Positions 15,099 through 22,867 are shown, counted from the stretch's first letter. The stretch is DNA of 27,484 bases from JABSQH01 sp039177505 (GCA_039177505.1 JBCDFR010000049.1:1-27484), one strand, 5' to 3'. A program made the numbers and translations. The notes: a model not told the origin generated them from the letters alone.

Positions 15099-15156
15099 GC
15101 GATCTGCGGGTCGGCCCGTTCGAGCCGGAGGGTCGCCCGAGCCGGCCACGGTGCCG

Positions 15157-15522
15157 TCAGTGCGTGGCCACGCAGAACTCGTTGCCCTCAGGGTCGGCCA
15201 ACGTGGTCCAGCGCAACCCCCACTCCTCTTTGTCGTGGACGTGCGTGGCGCCGAGCTCGATCAACCGGGCGACCTCCAACTCGCGGTCGCTCGCCTCGAG
15301 GTCGAGGTGTACTCGGTTCTTCAGCGTCTTGTCCTCCGGTACCTGAATGAACATCATCGGCTGTGCGCCAGGCGCGGGATGCTCGCGGCCGATCGAGGCG
15401 AAGAACTCACTCACCGGGGGTCCGTTGCGGTCGATCTCCATGCCGAGCGCAGCCGACCAGAACTTGGCGAGCGTCTGTGCGTTGCGGCAGTCGACGGTGA
15501 CGGCGGCGATTCCGAGGGTCAT
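15157..15522 (-). CDS. VOC-superfamily (glyoxalase-like) protein
   Basis: 121 residues with a two-module VOC fold: AAVTVDCRNAQTLAKFWSAA, the LGMEI strand, MMFIQVPEDKTLKNRVHLDL, then ELGATHV and a terminal LADPEGNEFCVAT. His in RVHLDL and Glu in GNEFCV are at typical metal-ligand positions. The sub-group resembles actinobacterial Glyoxalase_6-type proteins, many of which have no known reaction and some of which bind drugs. Its ATG overlaps the MerR stop codon (ATGA at 15519-15522), so it is co-translated with a MerR/GyrI-like regulator. That coupling suggests a detoxification or ligand-binding role, an inference. Confidence 0.87.
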   Translation of the reverse strand: MTLGIAAVTVDCRNAQTLAKFWSAALGMEIDRNGPPVSEFFASIGREHPAPGAQPMMFIQVPEDKTLKNRVHLDLEASDRELEVARLIELGATHVHDKEEWGLRWTTLADPEGNEFCVATH

Positions 15523-16430
15523 GACTCGTGCTCACTTCCTGCGGCTGCTGCCGCTGACGATGACGTATCCGATCGCTCGATCGGCCACGAGATTTCGGTA
15601 CGCAGTTGTTCGGATGGCAGCAGCGCACCGGTTGCCATGTCGACGCTCACCACGTAGTGCTCGCGTACGGGTTGATCGATGGTGGTCGCGTGACGGGCGA
15701 CCCATGCGCCGAGCTGGCGGTACGTGTCGCCGATCGTGTCGTACCCACCGACATGGGTCATCACCGCACAATGCGCGGCGGGGATCAGCGTGAGATACAC
15801 GTCGGTGTCGAGCACGGGTTGTGGTACCGGCACAGCCTCGGTGATCGGCAGGTACGCCTCGATCGGCTCGCGTTCGGTGTCGACATGGGCGGGGTACCGA
15901 GCAGCGGACGGGCCGGCCATCGTCGCGCCGGTCGTGGCCAACGCCTGCCACAAACGGCCGTAGGCATCAGCGAGGAACGTTGCGTACTCCGCCTCGTCGA
16001 CCTCGCCCGATGCTGCCAGTGCATGCACCGCCGGTTCATCGCGCACGTGCACTGGTGTCGACAGACTCGGGTATTCCACTGCCTGCTGCAACTCGTGGAC
16101 GATGCGGCTCACGTCGTCGAGTCGGCGGCGCATGATCGCCTCGTGCTCGGTGAGCACCTTGGCGGTGATCTCCGGGTCGCGAGCGCGCACCACCTCGGCC
16201 ACGTCGCGCAGCGGGACATCGAGGTCACGCAGACGTTTGATGATCGTTGCGTCGGTCAGCTGCGATACGCGATACGACCGATACCCGCTGGTGGCGTCGA
16301 TCTCGGAGGGGATCAACAGGCCCTGCTCGTGGTAGTTGCGCAGTGCTTTCACCGAGACGAGCGATGCGCGCGAGAACATGCCGATCGGCATCAGCGGGTC
16401 GTCGGCATCGGAGGCCGCTTGGCGAGTCAT
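15519..16430 (-). CDS. MerR-family regulator with C-terminal GyrI-like effector domain
   Basis: 303 residues from ATG 16430. The MerR helix-turn-helix occupies about 10-75 (MFSRASLVSVKALRNYHEQG, SGYRSYRVSQL), followed by a coiled linker (HEAIMRRRLDDVSRIVHELQ). A GyrI/AraC-effector-like domain lies at about 165-285 (YLPITEAVPVP, HVGGYDTIGDTYRQLGAWV, REHYVVSVDM). Such proteins bind lipophilic cations or drugs and untwist an over-long promoter to activate transcription. Exactly that promoter type lies upstream, with a 19-bp spacer. The frame is open to 16475, but the operator occupies that stretch. The coupled VOC gene is the obvious target. Confidence 0.9.
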   Translation of the reverse strand: MTRQAASDADDPLMPIGMFSRASLVSVKALRNYHEQGLLIPSEIDATSGYRSYRVSQLTDATIIKRLRDLDVPLRDVAEVVRARDPEITAKVLTEHEAIMRRRLDDVSRIVHELQQAVEYPSLSTPVHVRDEPAVHALAASGEVDEAEYATFLADAYGRLWQALATTGATMAGPSAARYPAHVDTEREPIEAYLPITEAVPVPQPVLDTDVYLTLIPAAHCAVMTHVGGYDTIGDTYRQLGAWVARHATTIDQPVREHYVVSVDMATGALLPSEQLRTEISWPIERSDTSSSAAAAAGSEHES

Positions 16431-16437
16431 GGTCCCT

Positions 16438-16468
16438 AGCCAAGACCCTCCCCCAGGGGGAGAGTCAA
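16438..16468 (-). promoter_or_regulatory. MerR-type promoter with 19-bp spacer
   Basis: Read on the minus strand, TTGACT (16468-16463) and TTGGCT (16443-16438) are 19 bp apart, the over-long spacing of MerR-activated promoters. The interrupted palindrome GACTCTCCCCCTGGGGGAGG (within 16444-16466) fills the spacer. The start codon lies 7 nt after the -10. Confidence 0.75.
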
Positions 16469-16487
16469 GCGCCATCTTCAGGCTGGG

Positions 16488-16913
16488 CTACGGCGCCATC
16501 TCGCGCAACCACCCGGGGAGCCGCGTCGGTCGGCCGTCGGTGGTGGTGCACCCGTGCACTGTGACTCCGGTGGCGTGTGCCGTTTCACCCACGGTGACGA
16601 GGTAGGCCATCTGGAACGAAGCTCTGGCGGCAACCGCGAGCGCGACGTGCACGGTAATCACGTCGTCGAACCGCAGCGGTTGGCGATACTGGACGAACGA
16701 CTCGAGCACCGGTGACTCGAGTCCCTCATCGCGCCACGCCGTGAATGGATGGCCGATGTGGCGCAGGTAGGCCACACGCGATTCCTCGAAGTAGGCGAGG
16801 TAATTGCTGTGATGCACGATGCCCATCGCATCGGTCTCGACGAAACGCACCCGAATGTCGTGGGTGAACCCGTATGTCGACGGGTCGACGGATGGCTCGA
16901 CGGTCACGCGCAC
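16488..16913 (-). CDS. 4HBT hotdog-fold acyl-CoA thioesterase
   Basis: 141 residues from GTG 16913. The diagnostic ETDAMGIVHHSNYLAYFEE segment carries the catalytic Asp of the 4-hydroxybenzoyl-CoA thioesterase/YbgC class. It is followed by a long helix region (ESRVAYLRHIG) and strands QYRQPLRFDDVITVHVAL and HATGVTVHGCTT. It should hydrolyse an acyl-CoA in the cytoplasm; chain length is not predictable. The start is uncertain: the frame is open to 16994, but that would overlap the divergent YbaK-type gene at 16950. CAGACT lies 7 nt before GTG 16913. Confidence 0.85.
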   Translation of the reverse strand: MRVTVEPSVDPSTYGFTHDIRVRFVETDAMGIVHHSNYLAYFEESRVAYLRHIGHPFTAWRDEGLESPVLESFVQYRQPLRFDDVITVHVALAVAARASFQMAYLVTVGETAHATGVTVHGCTTTDGRPTRLPGWLREMAP

Positions 16914-16949
16914 GACGGCGAGTCTGCCAGCCCGTGCCACACTCGCCTC

Positions 16950-17411
16950 ATGACGCCGGCGATCGAACTGCTGCGGAGCGCCGGAGTCGAGCACTCGGTG
17001 TTGACCTACGACTCCGCTGGCGCCGACTTCGGGCGAGAGGCAGTGGTCGAACTCGGCCTCACGATGTCGGAGGTGTTCAAGACCCTCGTTGTTGATGCCG
17101 ACGGACGGTTCGCCGTCGCGGTGTTGCCGGTCGGAGCGACGCTGTCGCTGAAGGCGATGGCCGTGGCACTGTCGGCAAAGCGGGTGGTGATGGCCGACGT
17201 CGGGCGCGCCGAACGGGCCACCGGGTACGTCGCCGGCGGGATCAGCCCCATCGCTCAGCGCCGCGAACTACCGACCGTTGTCGACGCCTCGATCGAGTCG
17301 CTGGCAGTGGTCCACATCTCCGGTGGGCGCCGCGGCGTCGAGATCGCCTTGGCGCCTCACGATCTCATCGCGGTCGTTGCGGCGACGCTGGCGCCGATTG
17401 CCATCAGCTGA
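16950..17411 (+). CDS. YbaK/EbsC-type aminoacyl-tRNA deacylase (Cys-tRNA(Pro) deacylase-like)
   Basis: 153 residues. MTPAIELLRSAGVEHSVLTY, the GLTMSEVFKTLVV segment with the conserved catalytic-site Lys, FAVAVLPVGATLSLKAMA, and YVAGGISPIAQRRELPTVVD match the YbaK/EbsC family. The family removes Cys (or similar small amino acids) wrongly attached to tRNA(Pro). The length is normal. ATG 16950 gives the canonical N-terminus; CACACT lies 6 nt upstream. It is divergent from the thioesterase gene with only a 36-bp gap, so promoters overlap. Confidence 0.92.
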   Translation: MTPAIELLRSAGVEHSVLTYDSAGADFGREAVVELGLTMSEVFKTLVVDADGRFAVAVLPVGATLSLKAMAVALSAKRVVMADVGRAERATGYVAGGISPIAQRRELPTVVDASIESLAVVHISGGRRGVEIALAPHDLIAVVAATLAPIAIS

Positions 17412-17426
17412 CGCCTTGGAGACGCG

Positions 17427-18314
17427 TCAACGGGCGGGGTGACGCATGAGGGCTTCGATCCGGGCCACTCGTGTGCGCGCTGGAGGATGTGATGACGCCA
17501 GCCGCGCCCGCCACCCGACTGGCCGGACCGATCCGGCGACGGTGATCACGTGACGCAGCGCACTCGCCAGTTCTCGACCGAATCCCATGCGGACGGCCCG
17601 CTGATCGGCCTCGAACTCCGAACCGTGAGACACCATGTTGGCGACGCCGTCCATCGTCCGGAGACCGGCGGTGAACGCCCACGACACGCCGCCGAGGATG
17701 ACCGCGGCGACCGTTCCGATCGCCTCGATCGCAGACGACTGCTTGCCGAAGCTGCCGGTCGCGGCGTGGGCTACGTTCTCGAGAAAGAACCCGATGCGTG
17801 CCAACAGGACAACCGGCACCGACAACCAGTGGCCAAAGGTGATCGCCACCGTGTGCAGGCCGAGGTGGTGGCTGAGCTCGTGGGCGAGGACACCGCGCAG
17901 TTGCCGATCGGTCAGCTCCTCGACGGCGAATGTCGTCACGACGACGAGGTGTCCACCGCACGCGAAAGCGTTCAGTTCGTCCGACTGCAGAATGCGCACC
18001 ACGAAGCGCGAGGTCGGCAGATCATTGGCTTGCGCGATCTCGGTCCACAGCGGTTCGATGACGGCCGCCTCGCTCGCGGTGGGGCGACGGGCACCGAGCA
18101 GCGGGGTAAGTACAAAAATCTGAAATGGGCGGATGAACAGGGTGAGACCGGCGATGACGAATCCGCTCACGAACCACCAGTAACCAACACCGGTGAGCCA
18201 AGTGAGCGGCAGCCACCACAACGCGAGCGCGACGAGCGAGACCGGGAGGATCGCCAGCACGGGCACCACGGCCCACAGCGCGGCCCGTTCCACGTTGCGC
18301 CGAGCATGCTCCAC
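17427..18314 (-). CDS. M48-family membrane metalloprotease (HtpX-like)
   Basis: 295 residues from GTG 18314. Two N-terminal hydrophobic helices (VPVLAILPVSLVALALWWL and WWFVSGFVIAGLTLFI) precede the protease domain with zinc motif HELSHH (HExxH at about 145-149). Two more hydrophobic stretches and the distal ligand EFEAD follow. NAFACGG upstream of the zinc motif is typical of the M48 family. It is likely a membrane-anchored endoprotease for quality control of membrane proteins. A TTG at 18359 would add 15 residues. GTG 18314 is preferred because TACGCT lies 7 nt upstream. Confidence 0.88.
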   Translation of the reverse strand: MEHARRNVERAALWAVVPVLAILPVSLVALALWWLPLTWLTGVGYWWFVSGFVIAGLTLFIRPFQIFVLTPLLGARRPTASEAAVIEPLWTEIAQANDLPTSRFVVRILQSDELNAFACGGHLVVVTTFAVEELTDRQLRGVLAHELSHHLGLHTVAITFGHWLSVPVVLLARIGFFLENVAHAATGSFGKQSSAIEAIGTVAAVILGGVSWAFTAGLRTMDGVANMVSHGSEFEADQRAVRMGFGRELASALRHVITVAGSVRPVGWRARLASSHPPARTRVARIEALMRHPAR

Positions 18315-18321
18315 CGCGACC

Positions 18322-18327
18322 AGCGTA
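18322..18327 (-). promoter_or_regulatory. putative -10 box of the M48 protease gene
   Basis: Read on the minus strand, TACGCT lies 7 nt before the GTG at 18314. Confidence 0.35.
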
Positions 18328-18359
18328 CGACCACGCTCGGCTGGTCGAGTACGTCTCAA

Positions 18360-18603
18360 GGCGAAGTGTGCGCTGGTCGACAGTCACAATGCAGGCCAGC
18401 GACGCGAGGACCTGCGAGGTGATCGCGTGACCCAACGACAACGGAGTGCCGTCGATGATGCGTCCGTGGCGCGCCCGCTCCTCGATGCCGTCGCCGCGCA
18501 GCGCTCCGACGATTCCGACCAGGCGGTCGCTGGCCCACGCCCGGGGTGACGTCGAAGACGCGTGCGCGTTCGCCAGCGAGTCGGCCGGTCGACCCGGCGC
18601 TTG
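18360..18603 (-). other. 309-base gap containing a start-less coding-like minus-strand frame
   Basis: No gene can be called between the M48 protease and the TetR gene. On the minus strand, a frame opens after a TAG at 18604-18606 and reads ASDRLVGIVGALRGDGIEER, RARHGRIIDGTPLSLGHAIT and SQVLASLACIVTVDQRTLRL before running into the protease gene. The composition is protein-like, but there is no ATG or GTG at the front. It may be a gene remnant or chance in high-GC DNA. Bases 18604-18668 show nothing. Confidence 0.25.
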
Positions 18604-18668
18604 CTACGGCGTTCACGCCGGTGATCGCGCTGCACGGTTGACTGTTGGCCCGTCGGAACAGGTCGGGG

Positions 18669-19322
18669 TCAGCGCAGCGCCCGGGCCACCCAGCCGGCGA
18701 CGAAATCAGCGAGCGCGTCGACGTCGATCGTCGGGTCGACCCGTCCGTTGCGAAAGGAGTTCGAGAACGAACTCACCGCACCGAGCACTCCCACGGTGAG
18801 CAGATCGGTTTCGCCGTCTGGGATCGTTCCAGCGGCTTGCCCTTCAGCGACGAGACGGCGCACATCGCTGAAGTAGACGCCGGCGCCCTCGTCGAGCACG
18901 TGTGCGATCTCGGGATCGGCTCGTTCGACGTCGAGCAGAGCGAAATAGCCGGCGTGCGCGGCCATGAATCGCACGCTCTCGGCCGCACCTTGGGCAATGC
19001 GTGTCGGCGCGTCGTCGGCGGGGGCCATGGCGATCCCCTGCGCACGGCGCAGGCGCTGGCGCATCGTTCGCACGAGTTCGACGAAGAGGTCCGACTTCGT
19101 CGGGAAGTACCAATAGAACAGCCCTTTGGCGACCCCCGCTGCGGCACAGATGTCGACGATGCGCGTCGCGCCGTATCCCCGGTCGGCGAACAGCTCGGCA
19201 GCAGCGTCGAGCAGCTGTTGCTTGCGCTCCAGGCCGTGTTCGGTGTGCTGGCGGTCCTCGCTGCCCGCAGGTGGCACGGCGCGGATCGAGCGTCCGCGCG
19301 CATCGGCAGCGATTTCACTCAC
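18669..19322 (-). CDS. TetR-family transcriptional regulator
   Basis: 217 residues. The helix-turn-helix lies at about 35-80: ERKQQLLDAAAELFADRGYG, ATRIVDICAAAGVAKGLFYW and YFPTKSDLF. The C-terminal ligand domain is helical and ends NSFRNGRVDPTIDVDALADF. TetR proteins repress nearby genes until a ligand binds. The divergently transcribed esterase-lgt operon begins 70 bp away and is a plausible target. About 30 extra residues precede the helix-turn-helix, so a later start is possible, although GTG 19322 is in frame and clear of the neighbouring promoter. No clear palindrome was recognised in the shared region. Confidence 0.9.
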   Translation of the reverse strand: MSEIAADARGRSIRAVPPAGSEDRQHTEHGLERKQQLLDAAAELFADRGYGATRIVDICAAAGVAKGLFYWYFPTKSDLFVELVRTMRQRLRRAQGIAMAPADDAPTRIAQGAAESVRFMAAHAGYFALLDVERADPEIAHVLDEGAGVYFSDVRRLVAEGQAAGTIPDGETDLLTVGVLGAVSSFSNSFRNGRVDPTIDVDALADFVAGWVARALR

Positions 19323-19377
19323 GGGCGACAGTCCATCTCGCGGTCGACCCGCCGGTCAAGGTGGAGGGACCGACGCG

Positions 19378-19383
19378 TACACT
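19378..19383 (+). promoter_or_regulatory. putative -10 box of the esterase-lgt operon
   Basis: TACACT lies 8 nt before the ATG at 19392. Confidence 0.45.
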
Positions 19384-19391
19384 CAGCGGCG

Positions 19392-20165
19392 ATGTCCGCT
19401 CCGATCATGCCGGGCGCTGAAGCGTGGTCGTTCGAGGGTTCCTCGACGACTGGGCTGCTTGCGCTTCACGGGTTCACCGGTAACCCTTCCTCCGTCCGCC
19501 CACTCGCCGAGGCCGCGTCCGGCGCCGGACACCACGTCGAACTGCCGCGTCTGGCCGGTCACGGCACCGTTGTCGACGACATGTTGACCACGACGTGGGC
19601 CGATTGGTCCGCCGATGCCGATGCCGCGTTCGAGCGTCTCGCAGAGCGCGTCGATCGTGTCGTCGTGAGCGGCTTGAGCATGGGCGGATCACTCGCGTTG
19701 TGGATGGCACTGCAACACCCGGAAACGGCGGCGCTCGTGTGCATCAATCCGGCGACGGTGCCACAGGGTGCCGACGTGCTCGAGATGGTCCAGGAGATGA
19801 TCGACGAGGGCATCGACGTCGCCCCGGGAGTCGGGAGCGACATCGCCGATCCAAATGCCACCGAGACCGCGTACGAGGGCACCCCGCTGCGGCCGCTGTT
19901 AAGCCTGCAGCACGACGGACTGGCGCCGATGACCGCCCGATTCGGCGAACTGACCATGCCGCTGACCTTGCTCACGTCGCGCCAAGACCACGTGGTGTCG
20001 CCGAGCGACAGCGAGCACCTTGCCGGCAGTTTTGGCGGGTCCGTGGAACACTTGTGGCTCGAGCGGAGTTTCCATGTCGCCACGAAGGACTACGACCGCG
20101 AGGCCATCGTCGAGCGCATGCTCGCCGTGCTCGCCGCGGTGACACCGGAAGTCGCCACCTCATGA
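19392..20165 (+). CDS. alpha/beta-hydrolase, carboxylesterase / monoacylglycerol-lipase type
   Basis: 257 residues. The oxyanion LLALHGFTGNPSS, nucleophile elbow SGLSMGGS (Ser96), Asp199 (SRQDHVV) and His228 (SFHVATKD) make a complete triad. The SRQDHVV and SFHVAT context is that of the Est30/YvaK-like carboxylesterase group. It acts on short- to medium-chain esters or monoglycerides; the native substrate is unknown. The start is ATG 19392; the frame is open much further upstream only as the shadow of the TetR gene. Its stop overlaps the lgt start (ATGA at 20162-20165), so the two are co-translated. Confidence 0.92.
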   Translation: MSAPIMPGAEAWSFEGSSTTGLLALHGFTGNPSSVRPLAEAASGAGHHVELPRLAGHGTVVDDMLTTTWADWSADADAAFERLAERVDRVVVSGLSMGGSLALWMALQHPETAALVCINPATVPQGADVLEMVQEMIDEGIDVAPGVGSDIADPNATETAYEGTPLRPLLSLQHDGLAPMTARFGELTMPLTLLTSRQDHVVSPSDSEHLAGSFGGSVEHLWLERSFHVATKDYDREAIVERMLAVLAAVTPEVATS

Positions 20166-21115
20166 TCGCCAGTATCCCGAGCCCGGCGTTCAATTCGATC
20201 GACATCGGCCCCCTCAGCATCAACCTGTACGGCCTCTGCATAGCGCTCGGCGTTGTCGCTGCCGTGTGGCTGTTCGGCAAACGCCTCGAGGAGCGACAGG
20301 TCGGTACACGAGATGATGCGGCGGCTATCGCCGTGTGGGCCGTGCTGGCGGGGGTGATCGGCGCACGGCTCTACCACGTCGCTACGGACTGGGATCGGTT
20401 CGAGGACAACTACGAGAGCATTCCGGCGATCTGGGAAGGCGGCCTCGGCATCCCCGGTGGGCTGTTGTTCGGCATCCCGGTCGGATTGTGGATGTCGCGT
20501 CGGCGTGAGATCCCGATCGCTGTCGCGGCAACAGCGGCAGCGCCTGCCATTCCGCTCGCGCAGGCAATCGGGCGCTGGGGCAACTACTTCAACCAAGAGC
20601 TGTACGGACGTCCGACCGACCTTCCCTGGGCGCTCGAGATCGATCCTGAACACCTCGAGCCGGGTTACGCGGTCGGCACGACGTTCCAACCGACGTTCCT
20701 CTACGAGTCGTTGTGGACGCTCGGACTTGCGCTGCTCCTCATCTGGATCGACCGACGTTGGCGCCCGGCCCCCGGTCAGCTGATGGTGATGTATCTCATC
20801 GGCTACGGCATCGGACGATTCTGGATCGAAGGTCTCCGCATCGACCCGGCCGACGAGATTGCCGGGCTGCGCTGGAACCAATGGGTGGCCGCTGCCGTGG
20901 TGGTCGTCGGCGTCGTCGTGCTGATCTGGATGATGCGCCACGCGCTTCCAGAGCCCGAGCCGCGTGCCGACTTCGTCGAGGTTGACGGCGACGAGACTGG
21001 CGACGAGCTCGGCGGTCACAGCGACGCCGCCGTCGATACCGAGACATCCGACCGTAGCGACGATGGGCTCGACGCTGCAGACGACGCCGACGACGCAACG
21101 TCAGACCGCACGTAG
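20162..21115 (+). CDS. lgt: prolipoprotein diacylglyceryl transferase
   Basis: 317 residues. The Lgt hallmarks are present in order: NLYGLCIALGVVAA in TM1, RLYHVATDW, GGLGIPGGLLFGIPVGLW, the signature GRWGNYFNQELYGR, FQPTFLYESLWTLGLALLL, and RFWIEGLRID with the essential Arg. The enzyme transfers diacylglycerol from phosphatidylglycerol to the lipobox Cys of prolipoproteins in the cytoplasmic membrane. ATG 20162 overlaps the esterase stop. The last 50 residues form an Asp/Glu/Ser/Thr-rich disordered tail beyond the family core, seen in some actinobacterial Lgt proteins. Confidence 0.96.
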   Translation: MIASIPSPAFNSIDIGPLSINLYGLCIALGVVAAVWLFGKRLEERQVGTRDDAAAIAVWAVLAGVIGARLYHVATDWDRFEDNYESIPAIWEGGLGIPGGLLFGIPVGLWMSRRREIPIAVAATAAAPAIPLAQAIGRWGNYFNQELYGRPTDLPWALEIDPEHLEPGYAVGTTFQPTFLYESLWTLGLALLLIWIDRRWRPAPGQLMVMYLIGYGIGRFWIEGLRIDPADEIAGLRWNQWVAAAVVVVGVVVLIWMMRHALPEPEPRADFVEVDGDETGDELGGHSDAAVDTETSDRSDDGLDAADDADDATSDRT

Positions 21116-21169
21116 AGACGTCGTCGCGGCGATCCGCGCTCGACGGCGACCCGCCACCAATGCAACGGT

Positions 21170-21760
21170 GTGACGATGACTGCGTATGAGCCGCGCCCGA
21201 CTGCACCGCGCATCGAACCGATCGACGTCGAGAACGCCGACGGCGAACTCGCCGATCTGCTCGCGGGTTCCTTGACGCGCGAGGGGCGCCCGCTGAACAT
21301 CTTCGGTGTCCTCGGGCACCATCCCAAGCTGCTGAAACGGTTCAACCTGCTCGGTGGGATGATCCTCAATCGCGGCCTGCTGCCCGCCCGTGAACGTGAA
21401 CTCGTCATTTTGCGTGTCGGGGCAAATGCGCGCGCCGAGTACGAGTTCGGGCAGCACACGATCATCGGAGCGGAGGCAGGTCTCACCGAGGCGGAGATCG
21501 CTGCTTTATCCGACGCCGGTGAGGCGGGCAGCGATCACACGTGGTCAGCAGACGACCGAGCCCTCATCTCGCTCGCCGACGACCTGTGCGCCGACGACTG
21601 TGTGCATGACGATACCTGGGCGGCGCTGGCGCAGCGTTGGGGCGACGCGGAGCTGGTCGAACTCCTGATCGTCGCAGGTTTTTACCGGATGGTCTCGGGC
21701 TTCTTGAACTCCGCCGGCGTCCAGCTCGACACAGGCGTTCCCGGGTGGCCAAACCCGTGA
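21170..21760 (+). CDS. carboxymuconolactone-decarboxylase-like (AhpD-superfamily) protein lacking the CxxC
   Basis: 196 residues; GTG 21170 or ATG 21176 starts. The alpha-helical core reads LPARERELVILRVGANARAE then YEFGQHTIIGAEAGLT, and later WSADDRALISLADDL and LLIVAGFYRMVSGFLNSAGV. The family's peroxidatic CxxC(xxxH) site is absent: Tyr and Phe stand where AhpD-type members have Cys, with only the His (FGQH) kept. This is typical of a subgroup annotated as CMD family proteins, but it rules out simple thiol peroxidase activity. The real function is unknown. It follows lgt by 54 bases and may be in the same transcript. Confidence 0.82.
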   Translation: MTMTAYEPRPTAPRIEPIDVENADGELADLLAGSLTREGRPLNIFGVLGHHPKLLKRFNLLGGMILNRGLLPARERELVILRVGANARAEYEFGQHTIIGAEAGLTEAEIAALSDAGEAGSDHTWSADDRALISLADDLCADDCVHDDTWAALAQRWGDAELVELLIVAGFYRMVSGFLNSAGVQLDTGVPGWPNP

Positions 21761-21824
21761 CGGCGGTGGATGTCGGGGGTCGACGATGTGACCAACGCCC
21801 GGTCCCGTTCTGGCCCCATCGCTG

Positions 21825-21830
21825 GATACT
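21825..21830 (+). promoter_or_regulatory. putative -10 box of the second alpha/beta hydrolase
   Basis: GATACT lies 6 nt before the GTG at 21837, within TGGATACTGG. Confidence 0.4.
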
Positions 21831-21836
21831 GGATTG

Positions 21837-22745
21837 GTGACGACCACCGGGACACGACGATCGCCGCTGCAGGAAGTGACGATCCACGGGCACAGCGTCG
21901 GCTTCCGCCGCGCCGGGAGCGGCCCAGCGGTACTGCTGCTTCACGGTCTGGCGGGAAGCTCGCGCACGTGGGACGCGGTGCTGCCCGAACTCGCGTTGCG
22001 TTACGACGTAATCGCCCCCGATCTGCTCGGACACGGCGAGTCGGCGAAGCCGGTCGGCGACTATTCGCTGGGCGCCTACGCGAGCGGCCTGCGCGATCTC
22101 CTGGCGGTTCTCGACGTGTCGTCGGCGACGGTGGTCGGTCACTCTTTCGGCGGCGGTGTTGCCCAGCAACTCGCATACCAATACTCGCACCTGGTCAACC
22201 GGTTGGTGCTCGTTGGGAGCGGCGGCCTCGGGCGCGAGGTCAGCTGGCTCTTGCGGACGCTGTCGATGCCGGGGGCCGAGTACCTCATGCCCATCGGGTT
22301 TCCGATGCCACTGGTGGAGCGGGTCGACGACGTTGGTCGCCTGCTGGCACGGCGCGACATTCGGTGGCCGTGGCTCAGCGAGATGTGGCGGGCGTATCGC
22401 TCACTTGCCGGTGCGTCGAATCGGCAGGCGTTCGTACGAACGATGCGGGGTGTGATCGAGCCTGGCGGCCAGATCATCGATGCCACCGACCGGCTGTACC
22501 TTGCCGCCCGCGTACCAACGATGCTCATGTGGGGTGCCAACGATGCGATCATTCCTGCCGAACACGGCGAACGGGCGCACGAGCTGATCGAGCACAGCCG
22601 ACTGGAGATCCTCGACGAGGTTGGGCACTTTCCACACGTCGAGACCCCGGATCGCTTCGTCGAACTACTCGTCGACTTCGTCGAAACGACCGAGCCGGGA
22701 CCCGGCGACGCGCCCTGGCGTGACGTGCTCTCGGCGGGCGCGTAG
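21837..22745 (+). CDS. alpha/beta-hydrolase fold enzyme
   Basis: 302 residues from GTG 21837 (TTG 21834 is one codon earlier). It has a cofactor-free hydrolase layout: LLLHGLAGSSRTWDAVLPEL, YDVIAPDLLGHGESAKP, nucleophile elbow VVGHSFGGGVAQQL, acid WGANDAIIPAEHG and histidine DEVGHFPHVETP. The fold serves esterases, C-C hydrolases, epoxide hydrolases and haloperoxidases; the GHGESAKP and VGHSFGGG signatures do not distinguish them. It is likely cytoplasmic, with no signal peptide. A -10-like GATACT lies 6 nt before the GTG. It follows the CMD-like gene by 76 bases. Confidence 0.9.
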   Translation: MTTTGTRRSPLQEVTIHGHSVGFRRAGSGPAVLLLHGLAGSSRTWDAVLPELALRYDVIAPDLLGHGESAKPVGDYSLGAYASGLRDLLAVLDVSSATVVGHSFGGGVAQQLAYQYSHLVNRLVLVGSGGLGREVSWLLRTLSMPGAEYLMPIGFPMPLVERVDDVGRLLARRDIRWPWLSEMWRAYRSLAGASNRQAFVRTMRGVIEPGGQIIDATDRLYLAARVPTMLMWGANDAIIPAEHGERAHELIEHSRLEILDEVGHFPHVETPDRFVELLVDFVETTEPGPGDAPWRDVLSAGA

Positions 22746-22750
22746 CCGTC

Positions 22751-22867
22751 TTGTCGTGGCTGCTGTTGGGGTTGGTCGGCGTGCTGGTCGCCGCTGCGTT
22801 CGTTCAGCTGCTGACCGCGGTACGGCGTAACACATACACGAAGGCCGTCGGCTCGTCAGGCGGCTGA
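22751..22867 (+). CDS. possible 38-residue single-TM small membrane protein
   Basis: TTG 22751 opens a frame reading MSWLLLGLVGVLVAAAFVQL then LTAVRRNTYTKAVGSSGG. It has one hydrophobic helix followed by a basic stretch. It starts 5 bp after the hydrolase stop and overlaps the tail of the convergent GNAT gene by about 60 bp. It could be a translationally coupled small membrane protein or the stub of one. The TTG start and the overlap make it doubtful. Confidence 0.28.
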   Translation: MSWLLLGLVGVLVAAAFVQLLTAVRRNTYTKAVGSSGG

